From contig CAZVRZ010000048.1 of assembly GCA_964629965.1 (NCBI GenBank), forward strand, positions 1-35,527: 35,527 nt of DNA. Reading direction: 5' to 3'. Of the stretch, positions 19,439-27,854 are shown in pieces; positions within the stretch are counted from its first letter, which is position 1; each line of letters opens with the position of its first letter. This DNA comes from CAZVRZ01 sp964629965 (GTDB lineage: Bacteria > Chloroflexota > Anaerolineae > Anaerolineales > UBA4823). A program made the translations under genes and the position numbers. The notes under the pieces were generated by a model. That model worked only from the letters and a program-made list of their open reading frames with translations, made no database searches and was not told where the DNA came from.

Positions 19439-22400
19439 TCACCGTATCTTGAAAGTTGCCACAATCGGATCGTGGTCGGATTTGTGCAGCGGAGAGACAT
19501 TCTCCGGCAATGGCAGCGGGTAATCGGCGTTGATGTGCAGCACTTCTACCCGTTCCAGTAACTCCATCAAGGAAGGTGTGATCAGGATATGATCGAGCAC
19601 CTGCGAGACGCCCTGGTAGATATATGTATAACGTTCCTCCGGCGGCAGGGTATCCAGCACGTGCAGCAGACCGGCCTGGCGCAGCGTGTCGATGGGTGGC
19701 GATACCAGGTAGGAATTCAGATCGCCAAGAATGGCCACGTTGGCCTCCGGCGACTGAGTTGAGGGCAACTCGGCCAGGATTTCTTGCAGCAGGGTTACAT
19801 TCCAGGCAGCCTGGGCCGTACGGACACCCTCGGTGGATGCTTCGCCGCCGCTCATCGAAGTGAAATGATTGTTGATCACGTATAACAAAACACTGCCGCT
19901 GTCTGAGCGCATTTCCACCTTGATGATCAATGGCGGGCGGCTGGTTAGGCCTGCGGGTGCATCGCGCTGCTGCACGTCTAGAACAGTCGCCCGGTCGCCA
20001 CGTACCAGGTAGCCCACATCGATGCCGCGCGAATCGCTGCCTTCGAGCAGGATAGGTTGGTAATCATAGCCGGCTAACAGTGGGTGGGCGGCCAGGTCTT
20101 CCAAGACGCCCAGGTTTTCCACTTCTTGCAGGGCAACAATGGTCGGTGCGCCGGCAGATAGGATGGTCTGAGCAACTTTTTCCAAATCGCGCTGGTATTC
20201 TGAAAGGCGCGGCTTGGGCGGGTCCGTGGGATGCGGATCGCGCGGGTCGAACAAGTTCTCTGTATTCCAGGTCATGATCGAAAATTCATCGCTGGCTGCC
20301 GGCGCCAGGGTTGGCAAATCGCCGGGCGGAGAGGTGATGTCGGGCAGCGCGATGGGTTCGATCTTGTATTGGTCATATGTGTAGGCCAGCGGACCGATCA
20401 ATCCACTGATCAGGTCGCCGGAGCGCACCGCATAAGGCAGTGTGCTGCCATCCAAATGGGTAACCGACGAGCCATCGTCGCCCATGATCATTGCACCGCG
20501 CTGTGCCAGGCCTACCTCCCCTTGCAGCAGGCGGTTTATACCGGTTGATGGCAGCACCAGGGCGTATTCGCCATACTTGGTAATGGGTGCTACTACCAGC
20601 GCCGGTCCGCGCACCTGTACAAACATGCCCTCCAATGCTTCATAGTACGCCAAGGCCTCAGACAGATCGAAAGGCGGGTTGATATCCACCGGCTGGGGCA
20701 GTGGGTTGGCCTGGCTGAGTACCACCACATCTTGTGGCCCGGCGATTTGCAGCGTTGTTTGCTGGGATGGTTCGCGCACTTTACCGGTTACTTGCACTAG
20801 GTCGCCCGGTTGTAAGGTGCGATAAAGATCGCTGCGATCAAGACCATCGCTGCTCCCGTCTCCGGCGGCCACAAACAACCCCTCGGAGGTTAGGGGATTG
20901 TCATCATCCTCGCGATCCTGGATCCAGAATCCACCCAGCTCTGGGAAGATGCCCGTCACGATACCTTCCGTCGTCAGGAAATCGCCTGCGTAAGGCGAAC
21001 GCCACCCGGCCGCATCCAGGGATGTTTCTCCCTGGATGGCCCAGACCGGCACACCGCTGCCAACAAAGGTGTAGAACAATGGGCCGGTGGCAGTGAGCTG
21101 CCGGTCGGCGGAGCTGGCCCCTGAGTTGAGTACAACTCCCCCTGAGTTGAGTACAACTCCCGCAGCTTTGATCTGGTAATGCACGCTGGTGGAAGCGCCA
21201 TCACCGGCAAGCTGCGGAATCACCCAGCGCAGGCCGCGGTTATCGGTCGCGCTGTGTGATAAACGCTCGCCGCCATCCAGCAGTGCTTTGAGCTCGCTGC
21301 CAGGCGGGATAGTAGCAGTGATCTCAACGTCGGTCAGTGTATCGGGTGTGTGATTGAAGACGGTCAGGGTGACCGTAAATATCTCACCGGGCTGCACACT
21401 GTTGGGCGCATCCACTTCGATGCGCAGTATGGGCGGAAATTTTTCCTCCAGGTCAGACTGATAGCGCGGGTAAAGCTGGATTTTCGTGTCGCGTACTTCC
21501 AGCAACCCGATGGCGCGTAGTTGTTTGCCGGCCTGCAGTTCCTCCACGTTGATGTTCGTCTGTTTATCCACGTAAAGCGTCAACGGTTCTCCGAGATAGA
21601 CACCGCTGTTCGAACCATTGCTCAGGTCAATTTCGTAGCTGTAGGCAAATTCTTCGACGCGCAGGATATCACCCTCCACCTGCACCAATTGCCCCGCCAG
21701 GGTTTCCTCTGGGGGAGCGCTGAAGGCCGCCAGGGCTTGTTCGATCGTAACCGGAGTGGGCTCGGGAAGCTCTTCTGGAGCGACCAGCACCTGAACATCC
21801 TCCGGCACCGTGATCGGCGCGATCTCAACGGCGCCGCGATACAGTTCGATCTTGCCTCGCACGCGCACGCGTGCTCCGGTGTGTACGTTGACCGCACCTG
21901 CTCCGCCAACTACATATACCTGGAGGCCGCCGGTTTCATCAGATAGATAGAACTTGTTGTTACCCGTGCCGGAAAAGAAACCGCCGGTGTACATGGTGGC
22001 AATGCCTTCGACGGTCAACTCTGCGCCGGGCAGCGTGCGCGCCACGCGGATGGGAATCACACCGCCTTCAATATCCGTGCGCTGTGGGCTGCCAAAAGCC
22101 GGGCTAGGCCAGTTTTCAGCGGTGGCGTAATAGTTGTGCGCCAGTGCAGTGAAATACGTCCAGGGTACATCGACAGCCAGCTTGATCTCAACCGCTGCGC
22201 CTTCCGCCAGGCTAGCGATCTGCCAGCTAAGAGGCGGAGGATCGATCCCGGCATTTTCCTGGATTCGGTAGCTTTCGGGCAGGCTGCAGACTGTACCCGT
22301 GTTATCGGGCTGGCCGTCACTGCCTATACAGCCCAGTGAGCTAGCGGCAACACTCAATCCATCATGTAATGGAAAGATAACCTGGGCGTTTTCAATCGTT

Positions 22401-23326
22401 TGCCCGGTATGGTTGCTCAAAGTCAGGGTATAGGTGAACTGGCTGCCCGGCTGCGCGCTGGAAGGCGCATCCAAGGAAAGTTGCCAGCCTTGCCCAGGCG
22501 TAGCATTCAACTCCGTTTTATTCCACGGCGTGAGGGGACTGCCCGTATTCTGGGGTCGGGGCGTTTGATTCAGCATGAAATCGGCGGCGTTATCATTCTG
22601 GTCATTAACATTTCCCTGTTCGCCGCCGGGCAGGCGTTCTAGCGAAAAACCGTTCTGAAGGGCCGGGGCCGGAGCGCCCTCGCCGAAGCTTTTGGGCGCT
22701 TTGCCCCAACTGAGCGAGTCCAGCACAGTGCCATCTGTCAGCCGCAGCTGCAGCCCGCCGCCGGTGGTGTTCATGGCCTGTTCGTATTCGCTGTCTACCG
22801 GGCAACTGAGTTCAGTACAACTCCCGCTGAGTTGAGTACAACGCATGCTGCTGCACGGGTCGAGGCTTTGCCCCGCAAAGCCCAGCAGGTAATGCCCATA
22901 CGGTGGAATCAGGGCTGTCGACTGCCAACGGTACACGAACAAATCTTCCGTGCTGTTTACCAGTCGATACCAGATCGACCAACCGCGCAGGTCGATGATT
23001 CGATCGCTGCGGTTGTACAGCTCGATAAATTCAAAGTTGTTATTACCCTGGATGCCTGCCATGACCTCGCTGATCACAACCGGTGCATCCTTCTCTCCCA
23101 GGCTGAAGGGAGTGGTCGCCGGCGCCGCCGGGTTCGTTGACTCCAGCGTTGGCAATATGGTTGGCGATGGCGCGGCCGGCGAGGCAGTTGAGTTGAGTAC
23201 AACTCTTGGTGAGTTGAGTGCAACTGGTAATGTTGGCACAGGTATGGGCTGACAGGCTGGTAGTGCAGCCAAAAGTAAAATAACGATCAAAAATATTGTG
23301 AAGGTGTTGAGTGCAAGCCTGGTCAC
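19439..23326 (-). CDS. Large ExeM-like extracellular nuclease lipoprotein
   Basis: 1295 residues. A signal sequence ends at a lipobox-like ALPAC (Cys25), followed by a Pro/Thr linker. A lamin-tail domain (about 84-215, VVISEVMAGIQGNNNFEFIELYN), a DUF11-like beta domain (about 285-410), OB-fold-like segments, a second DUF11-like domain (about 640-740) and another OB region lead to an endonuclease/exonuclease/phosphatase domain at 1014-1295. Its catalytic set is visible: MTWNTEN, ALQEVEN, NNHFTS, GDLNSY and SDHDP. It would degrade DNA outside the cell. The GTG start has AGGAG 7 bases upstream, inside the glpC end. At least seven family A copies interrupt it, read as VVLNS, CTQLSGSCTELS and STQ. 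Confidence 0.9.
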   Translation of the reverse strand: MTRLALNTFTIFLIVILLLAALPACQPIPVPTLPVALNSPRVVLNSTASPAAPSPTILPTLESTNPAAPATTPFSLGEKDAPVVISEVMAGIQGNNNFEFIELYNRSDRIIDLRGWSIWYRLVNSTEDLFVYRWQSTALIPPYGHYLLGFAGQSLDPCSSMRCTQLSGSCTELSCPVDSEYEQAMNTTGGGLQLRLTDGTVLDSLSWGKAPKSFGEGAPAPALQNGFSLERLPGGEQGNVNDQNDNAADFMLNQTPRPQNTGSPLTPWNKTELNATPGQGWQLSLDAPSSAQPGSQFTYTLTLSNHTGQTIENAQVIFPLHDGLSVAASSLGCIGSDGQPDNTGTVCSLPESYRIQENAGIDPPPLSWQIASLAEGAAVEIKLAVDVPWTYFTALAHNYYATAENWPSPAFGSPQRTDIEGGVIPIRVARTLPGAELTVEGIATMYTGGFFSGTGNNKFYLSDETGGLQVYVVGGAGAVNVHTGARVRVRGKIELYRGAVEIAPITVPEDVQVLVAPEELPEPTPVTIEQALAAFSAPPEETLAGQLVQVEGDILRVEEFAYSYEIDLSNGSNSGVYLGEPLTLYVDKQTNINVEELQAGKQLRAIGLLEVRDTKIQLYPRYQSDLEEKFPPILRIEVDAPNSVQPGEIFTVTLTVFNHTPDTLTDVEITATIPPGSELKALLDGGERLSHSATDNRGLRWVIPQLAGDGASTSVHYQIKAAGVVLNSGGVVLNSGASSADRQLTATGPLFYTFVGSGVPVWAIQGETSLDAAGWRSPYAGDFLTTEGIVTGIFPELGGFWIQDREDDDNPLTSEGLFVAAGDGSSDGLDRSDLYRTLQPGDLVQVTGKVREPSQQTTLQIAGPQDVVVLSQANPLPQPVDINPPFDLSEALAYYEALEGMFVQVRGPALVVAPITKYGEYALVLPSTGINRLLQGEVGLAQRGAMIMGDDGSSVTHLDGSTLPYAVRSGDLISGLIGPLAYTYDQYKIEPIALPDITSPPGDLPTLAPAASDEFSIMTWNTENLFDPRDPHPTDPPKPRLSEYQRDLEKVAQTILSAGAPTIVALQEVENLGVLEDLAAHPLLAGYDYQPILLEGSDSRGIDVGYLVRGDRATVLDVQQRDAPAGLTSRPPLIIKVEMRSDSGSVLLYVINNHFTSMSGGEASTEGVRTAQAAWNVTLLQEILAELPSTQSPEANVAILGDLNSYLVSPPIDTLRQAGLLHVLDTLPPEERYTYIYQGVSQVLDHILITPSLMELLERVEVLHINADYPLPLPENVSPLHKSDHDPIVATFKIR
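19756..19771. repeat. Family A variant in the nuclease
   Basis: GAGTTGAGGGCAACTC, arms intact and loop changed. It is read as LPSTQS within the catalytic domain, between strands. Confidence 0.7.
21123..21159. repeat. Family A pair, 21-bp spacing, in the nuclease
   Basis: Two perfect GAGTTGAGTACAACTC copies at 21123 and 21144, read as VVLNSGGVVLNSG after a DUF11-like domain. Confidence 0.9.
22808..22844. repeat. Family A pair, 21-bp spacing, in the nuclease
   Basis: GAGTTCAGTACAACTC (22808) and GAGTTGAGTACAACGC (22829), read in the third frame as CTQLSGSCTELS in the lamin-tail region. Confidence 0.85.
23190..23226. repeat. Family A pair, 21-bp spacing, after the lipobox
   Basis: GAGTTGAGTACAACTC (23190) and GAGTTGAGTGCAACTG (23211), read as VALNSPRVVLNS just downstream of the lipidated Cys. 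Confidence 0.85.
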
Positions 23327-23329
23327 AAT

Positions 23330-24634
23330 TTACTCCTGAGGTACCAGAGAGGGTTGAGACTGTGCTGATTTAATTTGTTTTTGGGCGCGCAGCATTTCTG
23401 CCAGGGCGCCCTCTGGCTCGAAGCCGTAGGCCGCGGCCAAGAGTTCTACCGGATGAATGGCTGGTATACCGGTGGCATGGGTGATTTGCCAGCGGCAGGT
23501 TTCGCTGTCACATACGCTTAACGCTTCTCCCATTTCCAGTACGAAATCGAACAGCGGCTTGCCTACCTTTTGAGCAATATCGTATTTTTCTTGTTTATAG
23601 CCATAGGTTCCGGCGATGCCACAACAATCTGCCTTGCTTTCCACGATCTGTAATTCGGGGATCAGCTCTAGCACTTCCACACCGGGGCGGCCCAGGCGAT
23701 GCGCCCTGTACTGGCAGGGAATGTGGTAGCCCAGCCGAAGCGGCATAGGACGCAGGTCGAGGCGCAAGCTGCCTTCATCCAGCAGGTTGACCAGGAATTC
23801 ATTGAAATCAAAGGTGTGCTCTGCTACCAGGCGGGTATCTTCGTCATGCATGTCCAGCAGCTCGGGAGCTTCCTCTTTCAAAGTGAGTGTACAACTGGTC
23901 GATGTGCCCACTATGGGGATACCCTGGCGAGCATAAGGCGCCAGGCTGCGCACGTTGCTTTCGTGGTAACGGCGTGCTGCTTTGAACTCGCCATTGGAAA
24001 GCAGTGGCAGCCCGCAGCAGTTCTGCCGGGGGATGATCACCTCGAAGTCGTTGGCTTCCAACACGCGCACGGCAGCACGCCCAACGCGCGGCTCGTAGTA
24101 TTGGGTTGAGCAGCCATGGAAGTAAACCACCTGGCGTTTTGCAGTGCCGGTGTGGTCGTGCTTGCGGAACCAGCTCGTGAAGCGTTCCTGGTTGAATGCG
24201 GGCAGCGGCGCATGCTGGTGGATGCCAAGAGCCAGCGCCATCAACCGGCGCACGATGCTCAGGCTCATGGCAAAGTTTGCCAAGGGAGCCACCGGTCCAG
24301 CAACTTTTCCTAACAGCTCGGCGCGGGCAACCAAATTATTCCGCAAACGCAGCCGGAGTGGTGTTTTGCCTTGCTCGACCAGTACCGCCCGGGCGCGGGC
24401 GTTCATCTCGGCGATCTTGACGCCAGTAGGGCAGATCATGTTGCATACCCGGCAGCCACTGCAATAATCAACCGAGAGATCTGGGCTGGATTGTCCCGGG
24501 GCGCGGAAGCGGCCGCCTTGTGGGGCTTCGAATTTCGGTCCAGGAAACAGGTCGGTGACGGCTGCCACGGGGCAAGCGGTGGTGCAAATATTGCACTTGA
24601 TACATTGGTCGAGGGTCATTTCAACGGGTTTCAT
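23330..24634 (-). CDS. glpC: Anaerobic glycerol-3-phosphate dehydrogenase subunit C (iron-sulphur)
   Basis: 434 residues (E. coli GlpC is about 396). Two ferredoxin motifs sit near the N-terminus: CIKCNICTTACPV and CSGCRVCNMICPTG. Two cysteine-rich CCG-type domains follow, with CCGLPLLSNGEF and CCGIAGTYGYK. GlpC anchors the GlpAB dehydrogenase to the membrane and passes electrons to quinone in E. coli. The ATG overlaps the GlpB stop (ATGA). The nuclease start lies 6 bases after this stop, with its Shine-Dalgarno inside the end of glpC. No family A or B copy was found inside this gene, in contrast to its neighbours. Confidence 0.93.
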   Translation of the reverse strand: MKPVEMTLDQCIKCNICTTACPVAAVTDLFPGPKFEAPQGGRFRAPGQSSPDLSVDYCSGCRVCNMICPTGVKIAEMNARARAVLVEQGKTPLRLRLRNNLVARAELLGKVAGPVAPLANFAMSLSIVRRLMALALGIHQHAPLPAFNQERFTSWFRKHDHTGTAKRQVVYFHGCSTQYYEPRVGRAAVRVLEANDFEVIIPRQNCCGLPLLSNGEFKAARRYHESNVRSLAPYARQGIPIVGTSTSCTLTLKEEAPELLDMHDEDTRLVAEHTFDFNEFLVNLLDEGSLRLDLRPMPLRLGYHIPCQYRAHRLGRPGVEVLELIPELQIVESKADCCGIAGTYGYKQEKYDIAQKVGKPLFDFVLEMGEALSVCDSETCRWQITHATGIPAIHPVELLAAAYGFEPEGALAEMLRAQKQIKSAQSQPSLVPQE

Positions 24635-24875
24635 AGGGCGAGATTCTCTGCAACTGCATAAGCGCTCGCTAGCGCAATACCTTCCAGCGAGCTTTCACGG
24701 ATGGGATCGGCGCCTGCCAGGATCGAGCCGGCAGCGAACAGGTTATTGTAAGCGGCTGTTCCATCCAGGCCGAGAGGGCGGAAGTATTCGTCTACTGCCA
24801 GCCCGGCCTGGAAGATGGGGTGTCCCTGCGGATGTAGAAACTCACGCCGCAGCCAGGCTTGCTGCGATGGAGAGT

Positions 24876-24912
24876 GAGTTGAGTACAACTCTTGCTGAGT
24901 TGAGTACAACTC
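24876..24912. repeat. Family A pair, 21-bp spacing, in GlpB C-terminal part
   Basis: Two perfect GAGTTGAGTACAACTC copies at 24876 and 24897, read as ELYSTQQELYST. Confidence 0.9.
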
Positions 24913-25075
24913 GGCGGGCATTTGTACTGGCAGCCCGCAAATAACTTCCTCGATCTGATCTGGATCAAAACGCGCCACCAGGCCACCGCCCAGCAGACCA
25001 CCGGTCGCCAGGACGAATTGGCTGGCGCGGTGAACCTTCTCACGCGCCGCTGCTTCGCTGTGGATGCTGACGATT

Positions 25076-25145
25076 GAGTTGGGTACAACTGAGTTGGGTA
25101 CAACTCCTACGCGGTGTTCTTTACCGCCGCGGTGTTCTTTACCGC
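25076..25145. repeat. A-A-B-B palindrome array at the glpB frameshift
   Basis: GAGTTGGGTACAACTG (25076), GAGTTGGGTACAACTC (25091, 15-bp step), then GCGGTGTTCTTTACCGC at 25111 and 25129 (18-bp step). The short A-B junction (25107-25110) holds the TAG that ends the upstream frame. Confidence 0.9.
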
Positions 25146-27854
25146 GCTCAGTGCTTGCATACCTTCGAAAACGCTGCCGCCGGCCTGCTCGATGGCTTTT
25201 ACCAGCAGCTTGTGCAGGCGTATACCGGCAATGGAGGGGGGCAGCCCGGGGATTTCGAAGATGGCACAACCGGTTTGAGCTTGCAGATCTTGCAGTGCTT
25301 CATTGGTGTGCTGCAGGCCGAGCACGGCCGGCAGGCCGATGCGAATCTCGCTACCTCCCTGGAGCAATCCTGAGCTGAGAGCCAGGGCGCCTTTCAGCGC
25401 TTCGCCTACCTCGGCTCGGAATTCGGGCTTGTCGAACAGCAGCGCCAGCACACGTCCGCTGATGTAATGCTGCTGCTGCAGAGTTGTTAGTTCCAGCATA
25501 ACCGCCTCCGCCTGGATGCCTTGGGAGCGCAGGTTGGCTGCCACCAACTCTGGATAGAAATCATAGAAACCGGCAAAACCGGCAATCAAAACCTGGCAAG
25601 AGAGCAGTTCTTCTGCCGCTCCGGCGCGCATGCTTTCTGGCACCAGGCAGGTAGGGCGCAGCGCACCGAGTGCACTGGGCAGCAGCCAGTTCTTGTCCAG
25701 CGAGCCGTACAGCGGATAACCGGCGGCCTGGCACAGCTCTTGGAAATCGGATAGCGCGGCTTCCAACCGGTCTAACCCGGTGCGCCTGTAGGGGTGCTCT
25801 ATACTTCCGGGGTGCAAGGGACGGTTTTGGGTTAATTGGCGCAGGCTGCCTCGCAGATCGATCAAGCCTGTCTGCCAGGGTATGGTATTGAAGCCCTGCG
25901 GTGAGTTGGAGCGTCCTTCGCCGGGAAGGTAGCCCAATACATCGATGCAGCCTGAGCCCCAGTGATTGGCTCCCCAGCCTTTGGCGATCACGCGCACTTT
26001 CCGGCCGCGCCGGATGGCTTGCCAGGCGGTACTCAGCCCAGCCAGGCCGGCGCCCACCACCAAAACGGTGTCGGAGGCGCGGGTTGAGGGCGGCTCACAG
26101 ATCGAGACTTTGGCGGTAGAGACCACTGCGTCCGTCGAGTGGTGCTCTCCACTGCCGGGGGGAGCCTGAGTTGGGTACAACTCCTGGCTGGACGCAGGAT
26201 CGTAATTCTCCGGTGCGAAGCGAGAGACGGTTGGCCCCGGCAGGGCATTGATCTGCAATACGTTCACATAGATCAACTCGTCCAGGCGTTCCTGGCGCAA
26301 TTGCTGCCCCCACAATACCGGCAGCAAGCCTTTCCAGCGTTCCTGTAAGAAGTCTCGCAGCGCCAGGTTCGTTTCTTCCACAGGGGGATGGCGCAATGTT
26401 TGCAGGATACCGGCGGCCCGCAGGGTGCAGAAACCACCCTGGCAGGGGCCCTTGCCCAGGCGGGTGTCGCGGCGCACGTCATCAATCGTTTGGGCGTTAG
26501 CCGAGCGGATAGCCGCCTCGACCTCGGCGTAGGTTGCCAGTTCGCATTCGCAGATCACCTGGCCATAACTCTTGGTATGCTCGATGTTCTCCAGCCGAGC
26601 GCCCAAATAATGATGCCCATGCATCGTCCGGCGGCCGGATACCTGAGTTGGGTACAACTGAGTTGAGTACAACTCAGGCTTTTCAGCCGCAGGGTCTGGC
26701 AGCATTTCTAGGTGGGTGCGACAAGGGCGCACAACGCCCAGCTTCTCGCACACCTTATCGGCCGTGGCCTGCGCCATTTTGCGATAAGTAGTCCATTTTC
26801 CACTGGTGATGGTGATGAGCCCAGGGACGCCGTCGCGTTGATCGTGGTCCAACAGTACAAAGGCGCGGGTGATATCGCGGGAGGCTGGTGCACCGGCCGG
26901 GGATGTTTCCTGATAGAGGGGGCGAACCCCGGCCCAGGCGCGCAGCATGCGCATCTCCTTCAGACCAGGGATCAGCTTTTCGCCTTCTTCCAGCATCAGG
27001 CGGATCTCCCAAGGTTCGATAGCAAAATGATCCGGGTCAGCCACCTGTTCATCGGTGGTACCGATCACTGCCACGGTGTGGGCTGGGACGATAATATCAC
27101 CATCGGCGGGCATCTTGCAGCGGTTGATGACCGTATTGACCACGCGGTGGTTGATCGCTACCATCACGCCCTTCCCGGGACGAATCTCAAGGGAAAGCCC
27201 GGCGGTGGCTGCGATCTTCCCGGCCCAGGCGCCGGAGGCATTGACGACCATATCTGCCTGGATCTCCACTTCTTCATCGGCTGCCAGGTCGTGGCAGAGG
27301 GCGCCATTCACCACGCCGCCCCGCCGCAGCAGTGCGGTCACCTCGTGGTAGGTCAGCACCTGCGCACCATATTGGCAGGCCGAATTGGCATTGCTATCGG
27401 CAGCCAGGAAAGAGTCTGCCGAAGCATCGGGCACACGGAAGCATTGGGTTATCCTGGGGTTGAGCAGGGGCTCGATGCGCAGCATCTGGGCGATTGGGAT
27501 TTCTTCCACCGGAATGCCGGCCTGCTGGCAGCCTGCCAGGAAGCGCGGCGCATATTCTGGCTCATCCCAGGGGGTGAGGACAAAAAAACCGCCGGTATCT
27601 TCGATGCAGTGCGGCATGATCCGGCGCAGGATCGTGTTTTCTTCAATGCACTCGCGCGCGGCCTGTGAATCTTTGACTACGTAGCGCCCGCCGCTGTGCA
27701 GCAGGCCATGGTAGCGCCCAGTGGTGCCGTGCGTCAGGTCGCGCCGCTCTACCAGGATGGTCTTGAAGCCGCGCATAGCCAGGTCGCGCAGCACGCCTGT
27801 GCCGGTGGCCCCGCCGCCGATCACTAAGATTTCAGTTTGTAATTTTCTCATCAT
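25107..27854 (-). CDS. glpA: GlpA-GlpB fusion, glycerol-3-phosphate dehydrogenase, truncated in GlpB
   Basis: 915 residues. Residues 1-about 535 are GlpA: FAD motif VIGGGATGTG, HGTTGRYHGLLHSGGRYV, LDHDQRDGVPGLITITSGKW, and a BFD-like [2Fe-2S] domain with ICECELATYAEVE and KGPCQGGFCTLRAAG. Residues about 580-915 are the N-terminal part of GlpB (VLVVGAGLAGLSTAWQAI). In E. coli these are separate proteins (about 542 and 419 residues). The linker, about residues 536-580, is encoded largely by family A and B copies (QELYPTQ, GEHHSTDAVVSTAK). The frame ends AVKNTAAVKNTA at a TAG inside the repeat array. It oxidises glycerol 3-phosphate to DHAP. The start overlaps the glpK stop. Confidence 0.88.
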   Translation of the reverse strand: MMRKLQTEILVIGGGATGTGVLRDLAMRGFKTILVERRDLTHGTTGRYHGLLHSGGRYVVKDSQAARECIEENTILRRIMPHCIEDTGGFFVLTPWDEPEYAPRFLAGCQQAGIPVEEIPIAQMLRIEPLLNPRITQCFRVPDASADSFLAADSNANSACQYGAQVLTYHEVTALLRRGGVVNGALCHDLAADEEVEIQADMVVNASGAWAGKIAATAGLSLEIRPGKGVMVAINHRVVNTVINRCKMPADGDIIVPAHTVAVIGTTDEQVADPDHFAIEPWEIRLMLEEGEKLIPGLKEMRMLRAWAGVRPLYQETSPAGAPASRDITRAFVLLDHDQRDGVPGLITITSGKWTTYRKMAQATADKVCEKLGVVRPCRTHLEMLPDPAAEKPELYSTQLYPTQVSGRRTMHGHHYLGARLENIEHTKSYGQVICECELATYAEVEAAIRSANAQTIDDVRRDTRLGKGPCQGGFCTLRAAGILQTLRHPPVEETNLALRDFLQERWKGLLPVLWGQQLRQERLDELIYVNVLQINALPGPTVSRFAPENYDPASSQELYPTQAPPGSGEHHSTDAVVSTAKVSICEPPSTRASDTVLVVGAGLAGLSTAWQAIRRGRKVRVIAKGWGANHWGSGCIDVLGYLPGEGRSNSPQGFNTIPWQTGLIDLRGSLRQLTQNRPLHPGSIEHPYRRTGLDRLEAALSDFQELCQAAGYPLYGSLDKNWLLPSALGALRPTCLVPESMRAGAAEELLSCQVLIAGFAGFYDFYPELVAANLRSQGIQAEAVMLELTTLQQQHYISGRVLALLFDKPEFRAEVGEALKGALALSSGLLQGGSEIRIGLPAVLGLQHTNEALQDLQAQTGCAIFEIPGLPPSIAGIRLHKLLVKAIEQAGGSVFEGMQALSAVKNTAAVKNTA
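26113..26183. repeat. B-B-A palindromes in the GlpA-GlpB linker
   Basis: Decayed B copies GCGGTAGAGACCACTGC (26113-26129) and GTGGTGCTCTCCACTGC (26139-26155), then the A copy GAGTTGGGTACAACTC (26168-26183). Together they encode most of the fusion linker. Confidence 0.7.
26645..26675. repeat. Family A pair, 15-bp spacing, in GlpA
   Basis: GAGTTGGGTACAACTG (26645) and GAGTTGAGTACAACTC (26660), read as ELYSTQLYPTQ just before the [2Fe-2S] domain. Confidence 0.85.

Larger units (their letters stand above)
24631..25146 (-). pseudogene. glpB: GlpB C-terminal part, out of frame with the GlpA-GlpB fusion
   Basis: About 150 residues of GlpB after the repeat array: QFVLATGGLLGGGLVARFD, CGLPVQMP, HPIFQAGLAVDEYFRPLG, LFAAGSILAGADPIRESSLEGIALASAYA. 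This is the usual flavoprotein C-terminus of GlpB and is well conserved, so it is probably still used or only recently broken. It is one base out of phase with the upstream frame, which stops at 25107. The array of two B and two A palindromes (25076-25145) lies exactly at the break. A -1 shift within the array would join the halves. Two more A copies are read as ELYSTQQELYSTH. It overlaps glpC by four bases. Confidence 0.75.

Noticed and set aside
23304..23320. gtgttgagtgcaagc at the nuclease start as a family A copy
   Set aside because: Only the inner part matches and it encodes ordinary signal-peptide residues; too weak to count.
19439..23326. ELYSTQ / VVLNS peptides as conserved protein motifs
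   Set aside because: The same DNA is read in several frames and on both strands, so the conservation is at the DNA level, not the peptide level.
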